A stretch of 64,000 nucleotides of DNA from Agriotes lineatus (GCA_940337035.1 OW679197.1:59789903-59853902); one strand, 5' to 3'; counted from the first letter of the stretch, positions 23,919 through 35,638 are shown. The notes: generated by a model not told the origin, from the letters alone. Numbers and translations: made by a program.

Positions 23919-25370
23919 TATTCGTACAAATGTTTGAAACAAACATATTTGATATAACCCACTAGGATACTTAAATAAGAAATAGTGTTTTTTTTTCAGT
24001 AAGAGTTTAAATAAGGATCATAGCTGATTTCGGAGGCCTTTACGTTGAGTTCTTTGACACCAATAATGAAACGGTCCAATCCCAGTCCATTGTTACATAA
24101 AGATCATAGCTGACTACTAATATACATCGCTATTCAAATAGAAACCATTTAAATAAAATTATCATTAAAGTCGTCTGTAAAAATTACAGGGTACAAATGA
24201 TGTAGTGGTGGTGAACATAAAAAAAATGTAAAGATTAAGGTAAATGTACAATTACATACTCACCATTTGCACTAAGAACCGTGTATCGAAGAACGAGGCG
24301 ACCGGAACCCCAACGTTGTAAAATCTCCAAGGGGTGGTCGGTTTCCCGGAGCGGGCATTCTGGAAAAATAAATTTCATTAGGGCTAATTTGTACCACAAC
24401 AGAAATGATTGAGGCGTTAACGACAATATGCGGAGTTTATTATCCGCAACCAAACGGACTCCAGTAAGGCACTTAAATCAAGCAGCTTGATGCAAAATAG
24501 CATAACATAAAAACGGTTATGGGCCACGGGCTGCGAGCTACAATCGCGCGAGGAATTTGAATGTAATTTTATGAGCAAATTTGAATATGACTTTACGAGC
24601 TCCAGAGCACTTAAATCCGAGTTTTGATTATGCTGGCATAAATGCATTTTGCTTTTCAGGGTAATCCGTATTATGCCCTGTGTGCACCTGCACCATACAA
24701 CATTCAGGCTACCTTCCTTAGCATATGAATCAGGGTGATTTATTGGTCCTTCGTATGCTCGTTCCATTATTTCCTTTGAGTGACAGGGGTGTACTACCTT
24801 TACGGCTGATTAATTCGATCAGGATGAAGGCGAGACAATTAACTACACGTGAATGTTCAAGAGAAAATGCAAGTGTATTTTGAACATAATTCGATTTATT
24901 AAAAATGTGCACTTGAGCCTGAAGGGAAAATATAAATTAGTATAAATAGTGTTCCTTAATTTTGGAATAAGAAATCCACGAAACTTCAAAAATTCTAGTA
25001 ATGTTTACTTTATCAGCACAAAATCCAGAAGCAATGCTAATTTAACTTTGGAGAATGTCGATTACACTGATAAGAAGCTTTGTTAGTTCGAGCAAACAAC
25101 ATGCATATTGCATCAAACCTACCTGAAAGATAATATTTGAGGAATTCAATCATATACATACTTATAGCAGCCATATATGACTGAGCAAAAGTTTTTAAAT
25201 GCCGTCTAGAAGATAAGTACCTACAATATCTGAAAGTAGAAAAGTTTCATTATGAGAGGAATCCGATATATTCAAGCGTCAAGGGGAAAGTAACACTAAT
25301 AAATATCTTATGTCAACTAAATATCATGGTATGAGTGCTGAAGTAATTAAGAAGATGGAAAAAATAACAG
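23919..25370. other. No gene recognised
   Basis: Two copies of GATCATAGCTGA about 100 bp apart (24018 and 24105) are the only repeat noticed. Open frames on the minus strand at 24235-24912 match nothing I know. Confidence 0.4.
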
Positions 25371-25375
25371 TCAAG

Positions 25376-25540
25376 TAGCCCGTCGAAACTGAGCAAGAGT
25401 TCCCTTATCGTTCACCCCTAACAACCACAAGTGTTGGCGTGGTAATAAAAAAGCTTCCGACATTTGGAAATCATGATGTAGTCGACAGAGATCGAACCCG
25501 GTTCGGCCGCCTGCGACTCAAGCATAATTCTTGCACGGTC
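25376..25540 (-). mobile_element. SINE fragment (tRNA-like box B, shared 3' body)
   Basis: On the minus strand GAACCGGGTTCGATC (25506-25490 region) is a box B. The sequence after it includes AACACTTGTGGTTG, GGGAACTCTTGCTC and TTTCGACGGGCTA, corresponding in order to the SINE at 59.10-59.32 kb (AACACCTATGGTAG, AACTCTTCCTCG, TTTCGACGGGCAA). Box A is not clear, so the head is probably decayed or truncated. Confidence 0.65.
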
Positions 25541-27012
25541 ATCCTCTTTCGGTGGATTGCTCGTGCAAATATTGTGCAAAGAAGCGAAGAAACTGCATTC
25601 CATATCTCGTGTAATATGCTCTCCAAAAGCTTGTGGCTCATTTTTTGTTACTGTGGTGTCTTGTTGCAAGAGCCTTATTGGAGGTGAAGGAACTCCCATT
25701 ACGTTGAGTATTGGTACAATCTTTTTGCCAAAATTCAGGTTCAGTCTTCAGAGAAGGGTTGGTGCGAAAAGTTTATCACAGTGTTCTTGATATCCAACCT
25801 TCACACAGTTTTTACGTTGAGCGGAAGCTTCTGGAACTTTCTTTGAGCCGTATTACTAATGCGGTGTTCTGAGTGTGCGTAGTTGATACGATGCACTCTT
25901 GAATAAGCACCTACTAGAAGAAGTGAGCAAACAGAATAAACTACGACTCCGTAAACATACTAGCCTGAACTAGACACTATTACCCTCGTATTATTCAGGA
26001 ATCTCTAGAGATTATTAAACACTAGAACAACTTCAGTCGAGCAACACAGGATATTAAATGAAGTCGCTTCTTCATAACGATTCTGAAGAATGGATTATCA
26101 TAAATGATGATCGCAAAAGACTGCAGAAAATTTTAGAAAACATAATTATAAGCAACGAGAAACTCAAATACCGAGTATGTGATTATAATCTTAACTGCAA
26201 GCAATTAACAGTTAAACTATCTGTATCTAGAAATTAATATAAATAAAAGATGTTTAGGGAACGCGTACAAATACGCTTCAAGCAAAATGACCTAACAACA
26301 TAATTCCATTGAATGCCATCTTATACACTTAATACTGCTAGGTAAGACGAAACGAAAAAGGGCAGATAAAATAAAAATAGATATACCAAAGCCAATGTCT
26401 GAAAATAATAGGGCATTAAGATTAAGAAAAAGAAGAAGAACGTTAGAAAACATCGATTAGAACTCTCAAGGTGTATGTATGTTGAACTCAGATAGTAAAA
26501 ACAAAGGTGGATAGCTATCATCATCATCATCATCATCACTATCGTGCATTAGGCATTTTGACCTATGCCTACTCCATTCGGTACATTGTCTTGGTCTCCC
26601 TATGAAGGTAGATGCTTATTATTACATTAAAAGATTAATACAAGCAAGTAAACATGTTTTGGCTCAATTATGAAAACACTTAAAAAACCTACTAGTCTGT
26701 AAGCAGCAAAAACGTAGACTTTCAAGCAAAATTAACGTAAAAAATATTCTACAGTTGATGTACTTGAAATGTTCTAATGATGGCCAAAATACAAGTTTGA
26801 AGGACCTTTTGTTCTATATGTCTACTAATTAACAAGCCATCCTTACCTCGAATCGGCACTTAGGCCTAGCAGATCCCTCTTCTAAAAGTTCTAAATTAAT
26901 CCAATACCCCTTTTTAAAGTCCCGTGACAACTCACGCACAAACACCAAAATCCACAACTTTTCTTCTGTTACAAAAATAACAAAAACTGGGCCACGTGAT
27001 CATTGTTCCCCG
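25541..27012. other. No gene recognised; one TCA microsatellite
   Basis: AT-rich DNA without recognisable coding sequence apart from the short simple repeat listed separately. Confidence 0.4.
26516..26538 (+). repeat. (TCA)n microsatellite
   Basis: Seven uninterrupted TCA units from about 26518 to 26538, preceded by TA. It explains the Met run in the minus-strand reading, which is not a protein. Confidence 0.9.
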
Positions 27013-27583
27013 TAAGGGCCATTTCACACCAAACCCGTCAAGTCCAGTCACGTCTAGTCAAGTCAAGTCTAACCAGTCAACGTTTTCGCACCAAACGCGT
27101 CTTTTGCGTAGAAAGTTTGTCAATCTGTGCTTTTATTTTAGTAAAGATAGACGTTCTTGCTCTAATAGTAGTACGTCGAATGCAAAAACGAAGAACTAAA
27201 AGGCAGCAAAGAAACTTTCGCCAAATAGCAGCTATACAATCCCTATACCGATGTTTGGGATTATAGGTTTCTTTGTTTCCTTGCACCAATAAGATCAAAT
27301 GTTTGATGTTCATTATAATAACAAATAAATGCACGACACGGCGTATTATTATAGCCAAAATCCACCACGGACTGGGCAAGACAGGCATACAAATTCGACC
27401 GGTTGAATCAACATCAGTCACGTCAAGACTTGACGCGATCGGACTGAACGTGAAGCGTTTGGTCTGAAAGAGAATTTTGCAATTGCTGGTTATTTGAATG
27501 ATATCACAGTCTGCCGAATCCTACAGCGTCAGACTTGACTGGACGTGACTGTACTTGACGGGTTTGGTGTAAAATGGCCCTAA
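27013..27583. mobile_element. PIF/Harbinger-like MITE, TAA target duplication
   Basis: The element spans 27016-27580 (565 bp) with TAA on each side (27013-27015 and 27581-27583), matching the three-base TWA duplication of PIF/Harbinger. The ends, GGGCCATTTCACACCAAACC and GGGCCATTTTACACCAAACC read inward, agree for about 38 bp with few mismatches and run on into CCGTCAAGT. Each subterminal region holds repeated CAGTCACGTC and AGTCAAGTC motifs, and ACCAAACGCGTC recurs inside. A positively charged minus-strand frame at 27421-27077 is not a recognisable transposase. It is therefore non-autonomous or deleted. Confidence 0.88.
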
Positions 27584-28740
27584 GGTGTCAACTTATCAAC
27601 TCAAGAAGCAAAAGGTTTTACATGGTGAAATAAGCGATGATGGAACAATACTAGAAGATATAATATAGAATAAAATAACTCCAGGAATAAGAAAACTCAG
27701 AAAACACAGAAGAGACAGGTTTGTAGGTAGTAAATCATGATGCGTACTTAGACTAATATACTGTAAAGAAATATGGACACCATGATCGCCATCACGGCTT
27801 AGGATTACAGTTATCTTTCCTTTGGTTTCCTTACGAAATTGGACGTGTTAATTATTAATAAATAAACGTAAACGAGTCCGAATCTACATAAACTCTGGAA
27901 ACACTGACATATAGGCATTAAAAGAACCTTGTTACTATCCGAATGCGTCGGTTGATACATTTTCGCCCGCGTTTGTTGCGATTTGGACGATATCAAATAC
28001 CAGCATACGTTGTAGTCCGCCTAATTGGTATAAGAAGCTTTGAATTTAAAACCAATGCGTTTTGACCCCAAAATGACTGGATAAGTAACTTAGAGGGAGG
28101 AAATAACTTTTTCTGCCATCACGTTCCTAGTGGTTTTTATTTCGAATCAAAATGTCCACTGGCTGCCTGAAATTTAAGGTGAGTTGCGTTGATAATTATT
28201 ATTTCTGGCTCATTGATTATCATTCCTTCCTTTGTGTGCTAGACGGGATAACGTGATCGCATTGGCTTGAACATAGCCAATTATAATTCGAATATAACGA
28301 GTTGCTATGATAACTGAAATGCAAGTAGTTGCACTTCCTGGGATCAAATCAGATTAAATTCAGAAGAATTACAATCTGATGTTGTTCACGACACGAGTTG
28401 TATTTATCTGGAGAATTTAACAAACAAGCCATTAATGAAGAACCAATTATACCGATATATCCATTTTTGCAACGAATGACACAAATCTCCTTATTTTACA
28501 TAAATGTGACAGTAAAAAATAATCGGCTATTTATTTTAACCAGCATCAAACTATCATTAAAGAGTTGCCGTGATTAGACATTTTTAAACGAAATCTGTTA
28601 TTTGATTGGTTTCTAAATATGTGTGTTGAATTTTTAGCGAAGTCATGTATCAGAATAGATTGATACGATCGCCAAGTGGTTTGAACGGAACATGAGTATG
28701 TAAAATCCATGTAAAAAATTAAAAAGAGCATCATGGAAAA
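27584..28740. other. No gene recognised
   Basis: AT-rich with no coding, RNA or repeat signal that I can support. Confidence 0.45.
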
Positions 28741-28745
28741 AAGAA

Positions 28746-31170
28746 CACATTAAGAATAGGCACTTGAAACATCAAGTCACTTAATTCAAGAGATCAAGAA
28801 CTAATAGAAGAACTGGAAAAGATAAATATAGAAATATGTGCTGTTCAAGAAACAAAAAGGAAAGGAAAATGCCAGATTGACTATGGAAAATATATACTCA
28901 TTTATAGGGGAGTCGAGAAAGAAAAGAGAGCAGTAGCAGGAGTTGGAATAGTAATTCATAAAAAATATAAAAACCAAATAGAATAATGTAAATATATATC
29001 AGAAAGAATAATCACAACAAAAATTAAGAGAGATCAGCTCCGTACTGTTAATATCGTGTCAGTATATAGTCCTGAGGATTGCAAACCAAAAAACGAACGA
29101 GAAACCTTTTATAAAATACTTCAAAATAATATAGACGTTATACCCTCAGAAGACGACATTATTGTGTTAGGAGAGTTTAACGCCCGTATCGGCCAGGATA
29201 TAATTCCAAGCATATAACAACGATTCATTGAGGAAAAAATAAATGACTACGGAGAAATGATGCTAAATTTCTCTACGATAAATAATTTAAGGATTAACAA
29301 CACTTACTTCAATCATAAACACCAATATAAATATAAGTTCGAACGACATATATTAACGAATAGGAAAATTCAACCACATCAGGTAGTAGACATTTAACTT
29401 TAAACTCAGCTAATATAGGAAGTGACCACCGATTAGTACTGGGGAAAATTGGAATGAATATGAAAATGACAAAGAAAGGCAAAACCTCTAACACAAGAAC
29501 AAAAATAAAAAAATACAATATAGAGGAAACCTATTACACAAGAAAATAACGTAGTAAGAAGCTGGTAAAAACTTCGCAGAAATATAGAAATAGCTGCAAC
29601 AGAAGCATTAGGAAAACGTGTAATAAGGAAAATGAAAGAACCGAACAAGAAGCCATGGTTCAAAAGAGAAATAAAGAAAAATGTAACGAAAAGCAAAAAG
29701 CATACTTGAAATATACATTACTAAGAACACCTGAATCACATGAGAAATATAAAACAATAAGAAACGAAACAAAGATATTAGTGAACAACACAGGAAAACC
29801 ATTGGGAAGTATTCTCAAAAAGAATAGAAAATGATCTTTATGGCCTACAAAAGCAGATTTGGAGAATGCCGCGAAACCAAAGAAAAGATGTAAGAGAATT
29901 AATCGAAACAAACCGTATAACGAAAGATGCATGGACAAAATACTTGAAAGATCTCTTTAGAAGCAATGGAGTATATAGGGAAGTAGGCGTCACACAAAAC
30001 ATACAAATTAACGAGCCCGTAGCTGTCACTACGGAGGAAGTAGAAAAGGCAGTGAAGCAACTTAGAAACAGAAAATCCCCAGGACCAGATCAAATAGCAA
30101 ATGAGCTTTTAAAGTACGGAAGCCCCAGGCTGATTAAGGAACTTACAAAACTCACACAAAAGATTTTAACAGAACATAAAATACCAGATGAATGGAGATC
30201 AAGTATAACAATTTTAATGTTTAAAAAAGGAGACAAGCAAGATCCATCAAATTATATAGGGATGAACCTACTAAACACCACTTTAAAGCTAATAACGAAG
30301 ATATTAACGAACAAACTAAATACGATCATTACATTAGCAGACGAGCAGCAAGGGTTTAGAACAGGCAGATCATGCACATACGCAATATTTATCATGCGGC
30401 AAATAGTAGAAAAGACTGTTGAGTATAACAAGCCAGCATTTATGTTTCATCGATCTCCAAAAAGCTTTTGACCGAATACCACATGATAATGTGATAGAAC
30501 TACTGTACAATAGAGGAATTCCGTAAAACATAATCGATACTATAAAAAACATCTACGCGTTTAACACAATTCAAGCACGAGTAAACGAAGAACTAACAGA
30601 ACCAATTCCAGTCTATACCGGCATTAGACAAGGCGACTCATTGAGCCCCCTACTATTTAACATAATAATGGACGAGATAATCACAGAAGTACGCGCCGGT
30701 TAGGGGTATAAAATGGGAGAGAAAGACGTAAAAATCTTCTGTTATGCAGATGATGCAGCCCTCTTTGCTGAAACCGAAAATAATCTACAAAAACTTCTAT
30801 CACTTTTCAATAAAAAGGCAAAAACACTAAATATGGTAATTTCAAATGAAAAAACTAAATGCTTAACAACTTCAAAAGAACCACTGAGATGCAAACTAGA
30901 ACTAGAGAATAAAATAATATAGCAAGTTATGACTTTCAACTATCTAGGCATAAATATAGCAAATTACAGCAACACCCAAAATGAAGTAAGGTTACAAGTA
31001 ATAAAGGCAAATAAGACAGCGGGATGTTTGAATGACATGATATGGAGAAATAAACACCGAAATGTCGAAACAAAATCGAGGATATACAGAGCAACAGTAC
31101 GGCCAATACTGACCTATACAGCAGAGACAAGGCCGGAAACAGAAAAATCTCCGAAGAATCACTTATAATA
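28746..31170 (+). pseudogene. Non-LTR retrotransposon ORF2 (endonuclease + reverse transcriptase)
   Basis: This is the fullest retrotransposon in the window. The APE endonuclease starts near 28750 with TLRIGT, a stop replacing Trp, then NIKSLN; it continues with AVQETKRKG (about 28840-28866) and GEFNARIGQ (29170-29196), where the usual GDFNA Asp is Glu. The reverse transcriptase follows: RKSPGPDQIANELLKY (about 30070-30117), ADEQQGFRTGRSC (about 30337-30375), then after a frameshift near 30448 FIDLQKAFDRIP, GIRQGDSLSPLLFN (about 30622-30663) and CYADDAALFAE (30740-30772) with the catalytic Asp pair intact. Thumb and C-terminal blocks run to NYLGI and YRATVRPILTYTAE near 31130. At least five internal stops and several frameshifts make it dead. 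The clade looks RTE-like but I cannot settle it by eye. Minus-strand open frames across it are shadows. Confidence 0.92.
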
Positions 31171-31558
31171 ATGCAGAAAACTAAAAGCCGTGTTTACACA
31201 ACTAAAAGTACCACGGTTGCATTCGTTTATTTCTATTTTCGGGTTTTTGTAAACAAACTTCCCTTAACTTTTAATAGCGATATTATCACAGAAAACAATT
31301 ATTTATTATGCATATTACCTGTGTTTTTTCAAAACTGTTGACACAGCTTCAAAGGCAAGTGAATTTTGGTTAATAATAATGAGAGTTACTGAATGCAACC
31401 AACGGCCGAAGCAAGGAAATATTGAAGCCGTACTTTTTGAGCGTATTAAATGTGTCTTTGACTCTGATGTTTACACATAACCTATACATTATTTTGACTA
31501 CGAAACTTTTGCAAATTGTTGTGCATCGCTTTGATTGCGCTGCAAATATACCACATAG
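31171..31558. other. No gene recognised
   Basis: Sequence between the LINE and the direct repeats; AT-rich, with no assignable feature. It may include the decayed 3' end of the LINE. Confidence 0.35.
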
Positions 31559-31928
31559 TTGGCGTTGTACCCTGCATACGGGCTGATTTTCAGGTATGCC
31601 GATCAACGAAGGATTATACGAGGAATAAAAATTTGTTTCCTTTATTATAGCGACATTTTGAAGATTACCTAAGAAATACAGAAAACCATTGAGCTATAAT
31701 TCAACAACTGCTGCTCAGCAACATCCTGAATGCTAACGCTTGGAAGACATCTACTTTCTTTGAGAGCATGAAACGTTGCAGTAAAAAGAGTTGGCGTTGT
31801 ACCAAGATGTCGGTAATAAACCTGCATACGTGCTGATTTTCAGGTATGCCGATACATGAAGAATAACAATTTGTTTCCTTTATTATAGCGACATTTTGAA
31901 GATTACCTAAGAAATACAGAAAACCGTG
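31559..31928 (+). repeat. Two direct repeats of ~130 bp
   Basis: AGTTGGCGTTGTACC occurs at about 31561 and 31791. CCTGCATACGGGCTGATTTT (31571) is matched by CCTGCATACGTGCTGATTTT (about 31821), and both copies end in a nearly identical run of about 70 bases that includes TTATTATAGCGACATTTTG and GATTACCTAAGAAATACAG. The copies are separated by about 110 bp. This is a local duplication or two copies of one mobile fragment. Confidence 0.8.
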
Positions 31929-32042
31929 AGATCCCCAAGTTTGGAATCTACTTGTTTCGACCTGCAAAACACTACTTTCCGGTCTCGTAACGTATATTAC
32001 TATTAAGATTAATTTAGTTTGAAATGTGTATAGCTCAATACT

Positions 32043-32870
32043 GCCGTCATAAGCAAGAAGGCGGTATCTACAAAAAAATCGAAATTGAGTTATTGGTATC
32101 GTTGGAATTGGTACAAAATTCCAATCATTTTAGATAAGTAACAAATCGATATCTGCACTGTAACTATGATTTTCAGATGAAAAAATGCGGTACTTATCAG
32201 CTATAATATCCCAAGGACAGTGATAATTACGCAATAATTTTATTGCAGGTTTCGAAAGCACGTTGCTTGGGAACAGCCCGACGCCAGCGGTCGAGGGATA
32301 TTCGGTTAGACAATTTTTTGCCCTTGAAAGCATTTATTTACATTTATTTAGTGGAAGTGCAATTATAAAAAGAATATGACATCTTAAAATACTGCATTGC
32401 GAACTGTCAAAAACTTGACGTAACATAGCAACCCGCACTGACTGCTGTACACAAAGTGATAACAACCCATGGGTAGTTTTCAATGTAAGGATAATCTAAT
32501 TGGTTGATTTTTCCCACATGACTAGAAAAGAGTTAATTTCATTGGATCACAAATTTCAAAAAAATTGTCTACAGAAATTTTGTTACTTATAAAGCGCAAG
32601 AAGGCGTCATATGCAAAATGCAAAAGTAAAAAGCAGTATCTGCGTGTAGAAGCCGCCTTCTTCTTTTCTTTTGTTAGATACCGCCTTTATTGTCTGTTTT
32701 CGTGGACGCAAATGTTCAGATACGGCCAACTGCCGTTTCATTAAATTAATAGTATCAAGTCTTCCATTATACAACATTGTCAAGTAGATGCCGCTTTTTC
32801 AATCTGTATTTAGTGTTCGGTCGATTGTTGCAATTTAAAGTCAAAAGGCGGTATCTACATTTTTTCGCTA
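32043..32870. repeat. Field of a recurring GGCGGTATCTAC motif
   Basis: AAGGCGGTATCTACA is seen at 32058-32072 and at about 32845-32859 on the plus strand, and inverted as AGATACCGCCTTTA at 32677-32690. Variants lie at 32598-32616 (CAAGAAGGCGTCATATGCA), 32630-32644 (AAAAGCAGTATCTGCG), 32649-32662 (GAAGCCGCCTTCTT), 32716-32738 and 32786-32800. The sequence between them is AT-rich and non-coding. It may be a decayed repeat with both orientations mixed. No function is known to me. Confidence 0.6.
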
Positions 32871-33189
32871 CAATTTCTTTATTTTTGATATAAATGGTGA
32901 ATATTGTTTCTTTTTATATAAAACACAACTAAATTCATACTTATAATACAAAAAATCCACGGTTATGTACCGCATGGTGATGAAATATCAATAAGTTAAG
33001 GGCCCCACAGACGTTGTTCTTTTCTGGCAGTTTTGTCTGCACGGGTAAAAACGAACAACGACTTCAGCCACACACGAACGGATTGTTTCGTTCAGTTTTT
33101 CTGATATCACCGCTTCATCAACTGTGATGGATACTACGACCACGTTGGCAGTGGCAGCGGAAGTGGCTATACAAGTTTCAAAAAGAAAA

Positions 33190-33840
33190 CGTTCAAAATG
33201 GGCTTAAGAATGGCTAAAGAATGGGCTAAATTTTGCTAGAACTTACCACAACTGGGGGGATCCCGAATGGAGATGCGTATTATGGACAGATGAGTCTCGA
33301 TTTACTTTGGATGCTCCAGATGGTCGTTCACGGGTATGGAGAAGACCAGGAGAACGTTATGCTGCTTGTGCTATGGCCACAACTTCATATTTTTTTGGAG
33401 GTTCGGTAATGGTATGGGGAGGGATTTCTTCAGATGCTCACACAGAGCTTAACATCTGTGATAGAGCAGCGCTCAATGCAGATAGGTACATTAGGAACAT
33501 TCTTGAGGAATATGTTGTTCCGTTTAGTCATTTTGTTGGTGACAACTTCCGTTTAATGCAAAATAATGGACGGCCACACGTAGCCAACATTACTCTGCAG
33601 TATCTAAACGAAGTTGTAATTACACTTTTGGATTGGCCAGCCTGCTCACAAGACCTGAACCAGATAGAACACATGTGGGATCAACTGAGAAGAACAATTC
33701 GTACTCGCCCTAATTGGCCTCGGACATTAGGATAGGTTACTACAAGAAAATCTTGCACGACTGATTAGCAGTATGCCTAGACGTCTAGAATGTGTAATTA
33801 GAGCTCGTGGCGTAGAATTAACAGTTAATACTGACAGTTA
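33190..33840 (+). pseudogene. Tc1-type transposase, N-terminally truncated
   Basis: This is the catalytic half of a Tc1 transposase, a DDE enzyme acting on element ends at TA sites. From about 33230 the frame reads ARTYHNWGDPEW and then VLWTDESRFTLD with the first catalytic Asp, DGRSRVWRRPGERY, GGSVMVWGGIS, LMQNNGRPHVA, and LLDWPACSQDLNQIEHMWD with the final acidic residue of the DD34E triad. In the second motif, normally 'MQDNARPH', Asp is replaced by Asn at about 33560, so the core is catalytically dead. A stop at 33733-33735 is followed in another frame by LQENLARLISSMPRRLECVI and RARG, the normal C-terminus. The paired N-terminal helix-turn-helix domain is missing. A long frame survives, so this copy is younger than the mariner fossils. 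Confidence 0.9.
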
Positions 33841-33995
33841 TCGGAAACAATTGACATGCTGTAAACATATCCCTGACGCCAACCCGATTCTTAACAAAAC
33901 TTTATCAAAAACTTGAATAATGTACGACAGAAACAAAATCGCAATATTTCAACAATTGTATGGTTATGAGTTAGCCCACTATAGCACTAAATTTG

Positions 33996-34303
33996 TTTTC
34001 CGTCGACCTCACTATAAAATGTGATTTTACGGACGCATTTGCGTACCTACCAAAAATGCCACTTTTTGGACACCATTAATTTTTCGTCCGCAAACACTTT
34101 TCGTCCGTAAATGCTTTTCGTCCGCGAATGCTTTTCGTCCGCAAACACTTTACGGCCGCACTTTACAGCCGCAAACGCTTTTCGTCCGTAAACACTTTTC
34201 GTCCGCAAACACTTTTCGTCCGTAAACGCTTTTTGTTCTCAACAACTTTATAATTCGGACTTCACTTTAATTTTTTTTCAAATTATGACGGTCGACGGAA
34301 AAA
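33996..34303. repeat. Inverted repeats enclosing a minisatellite
   Basis: TTTTCCGTCGACC at 33996-34008 is complementary to GGTCGACGGAAAA at 34290-34302. Between them lies a 17-bp tandem array (34081-34232). The layout suggests a small non-autonomous element that has expanded internally. The repeat motif TTTTCGTCCG resembles the inverted-repeat sequence itself. Confidence 0.65.
34081..34232 (+). repeat. 17-bp minisatellite, about nine units
   Basis: Units of the form TTTTCGTCCGCAAACAC start at 34081, 34098, 34115 and 34132, then become irregular around 34149-34175 (TTTACGGCCGCAC) before resuming to about 34232. Units differ at CAAACAC, TAAATGC, CGAATGC and TAAACGC. Confidence 0.92.
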
Positions 34304-34554
34304 TTTAATATGCACCTCGGACGAAAACTGCTTTTTATGGCCTTGCCTGATTGCTTGCCTCGGCCATCGCCTCGGCCAGCAATTGCAGGCATCGTCCATA
34401 ATTTTTCGTCCTTGATGCATAAATAACTATTATTGATATGTAAACATCGACATCAGATTTTAAGCGCCAGAAACCATTTTCAGTATGTAAAATTGGAAAA
34501 ATTATTCGTAAACCCAGACTTTTGTCGCTCAGTGTATTTGGGATTGCTGGTTGA

Positions 34555-35042
34555 GAAAAAGAAAGTGGCATCGACGGCCGACGTTTACAGCCGCATCGGG
34601 CAGGCAACATCAACATTCGCCTTGCTCAAATGGTGCGTATGAGAAAACAAATACTACCATCAAAACGAAAGTACCCTTATACCGAACGCTGATCCTTCCC
34701 ATTCTTCTTTATGGATCGGAAACGTGGACACTACGATGGTTCGGACATGTCTGCCGAATGGATGATAACCGTTTGCCATGTAAACTTCTTTGGCAAGACC
34801 GTCCGGCAGACTGGAGAATTCAGCGATCGGCACCGAAGAAAACCTGGCTAAAGAATATCGAGGGCAACTTAAAGAATCAGCGATTATCGGTTATCGATGC
34901 CCAACACGTCGCCAAAAATCGTCAAAAATGGAAACGAATCGTAAATGGAGTTCGAGACCCAGCGGCACCGACAGCAGCGTATTCGTTGCGGGGACGTCCC
35001 GCCCGGACCGCCAGCTAATGGACCAAAGAAGAAGAAGAAGAC
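34555..35042 (+). pseudogene. LINE C-terminal remnant with GAA-type tail
   Basis: This is the end of a non-LTR retrotransposon ORF2. ASTADVYSRIGQATSTFALLK at 34565-34630 (first 20 residues shown are typical 'I-x-x-R-I-x-x-A-x-x-x-F-x-x-L') shifts frame into KTKVPLYRTLILPILLYG and SETWTL, the block that ends the reverse transcriptase. It then jumps directly to RWFGHVCRMDDNRLP and a W-L-K-N-I helix, so about 60 residues normally between them are deleted. The frame continues to a stop at about 35018. The tail carries AAGAAGAAGAAG at 35028-35040. It is 5' truncated and frameshifted; it differs in sequence from the LINE at 28.7 kb. Confidence 0.85.
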
Positions 35043-35223
35043 TAATAACAATAAAAAGGGAAAAATACATTTGACGCAAAATCACAATTAATTTTTTCAG
35101 GTACTTACTGTCACAGTTTCTTTACAAGTTTTAATTGCTTTTGTTTTAAGATACAAGAACAGTTGGCGATCACAAATAGACAATGGTGAATCATATTTTA
35201 GGTTACAAGAATTGTCACATATA

Positions 35224-35381
35224 ATCTCATAAGAGCATTAATTCTTTCCGGAATTTTTTTTGAGTACGTTCCAACAACGTCCTATTAATTTGCCAAGCGG
35301 GATGCGAGGGCAAATTACGACGTTGTTGGAATGCACGAAAAATAATTTCCGGATATGAATTAACGCTCGAATGCAGATTCA
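35224..35381. mobile_element. Palindromic MITE (inverted-repeat element)
   Basis: The left half ATCTCATAAGAGCATTAATT and TTCCAACAACGTC pairs with the right half GACGTTGTTGGAA and AATTAACGCTCGAATGCAGAT. Arms are about 70 bp with a short loop around 35294-35308. No coding sequence. Its left half recurs at 40333-40411. Confidence 0.75.
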
Positions 35382-35638
35382 GTAAGAAAATTGTAACGAC
35401 ACAAACCCTCACAGTTAGATTGGTCTACCGACAATAAATTTCCAAGAAATTTTGTTGTTGTCTTGCTTACGGCTTGTGAACTAATTTTTCTATTGGTCAT
35501 TAATTAGTGTCGTATGATTTTCACAGAAACAACACATTTTCTCTCAAGGGACAATATGAAATAAAATTAAAATATCTATTGTCATGGTATTCGTAAAATA
35601 AGTTCAAAGACTGCTAAATACCGATGGGGCCACAATTA

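Noticed and set aside
29309..30093. Hydrophobic minus-strand proteins
   Set aside because: They overlap the LINE on the plus strand, whose A-rich codons give Phe/Leu/Ile-rich antisense frames.
34081..34232. CRISPR-like array
   Set aside because: Units are contiguous 17-mers with no spacers, in a eukaryotic context; it is a minisatellite.
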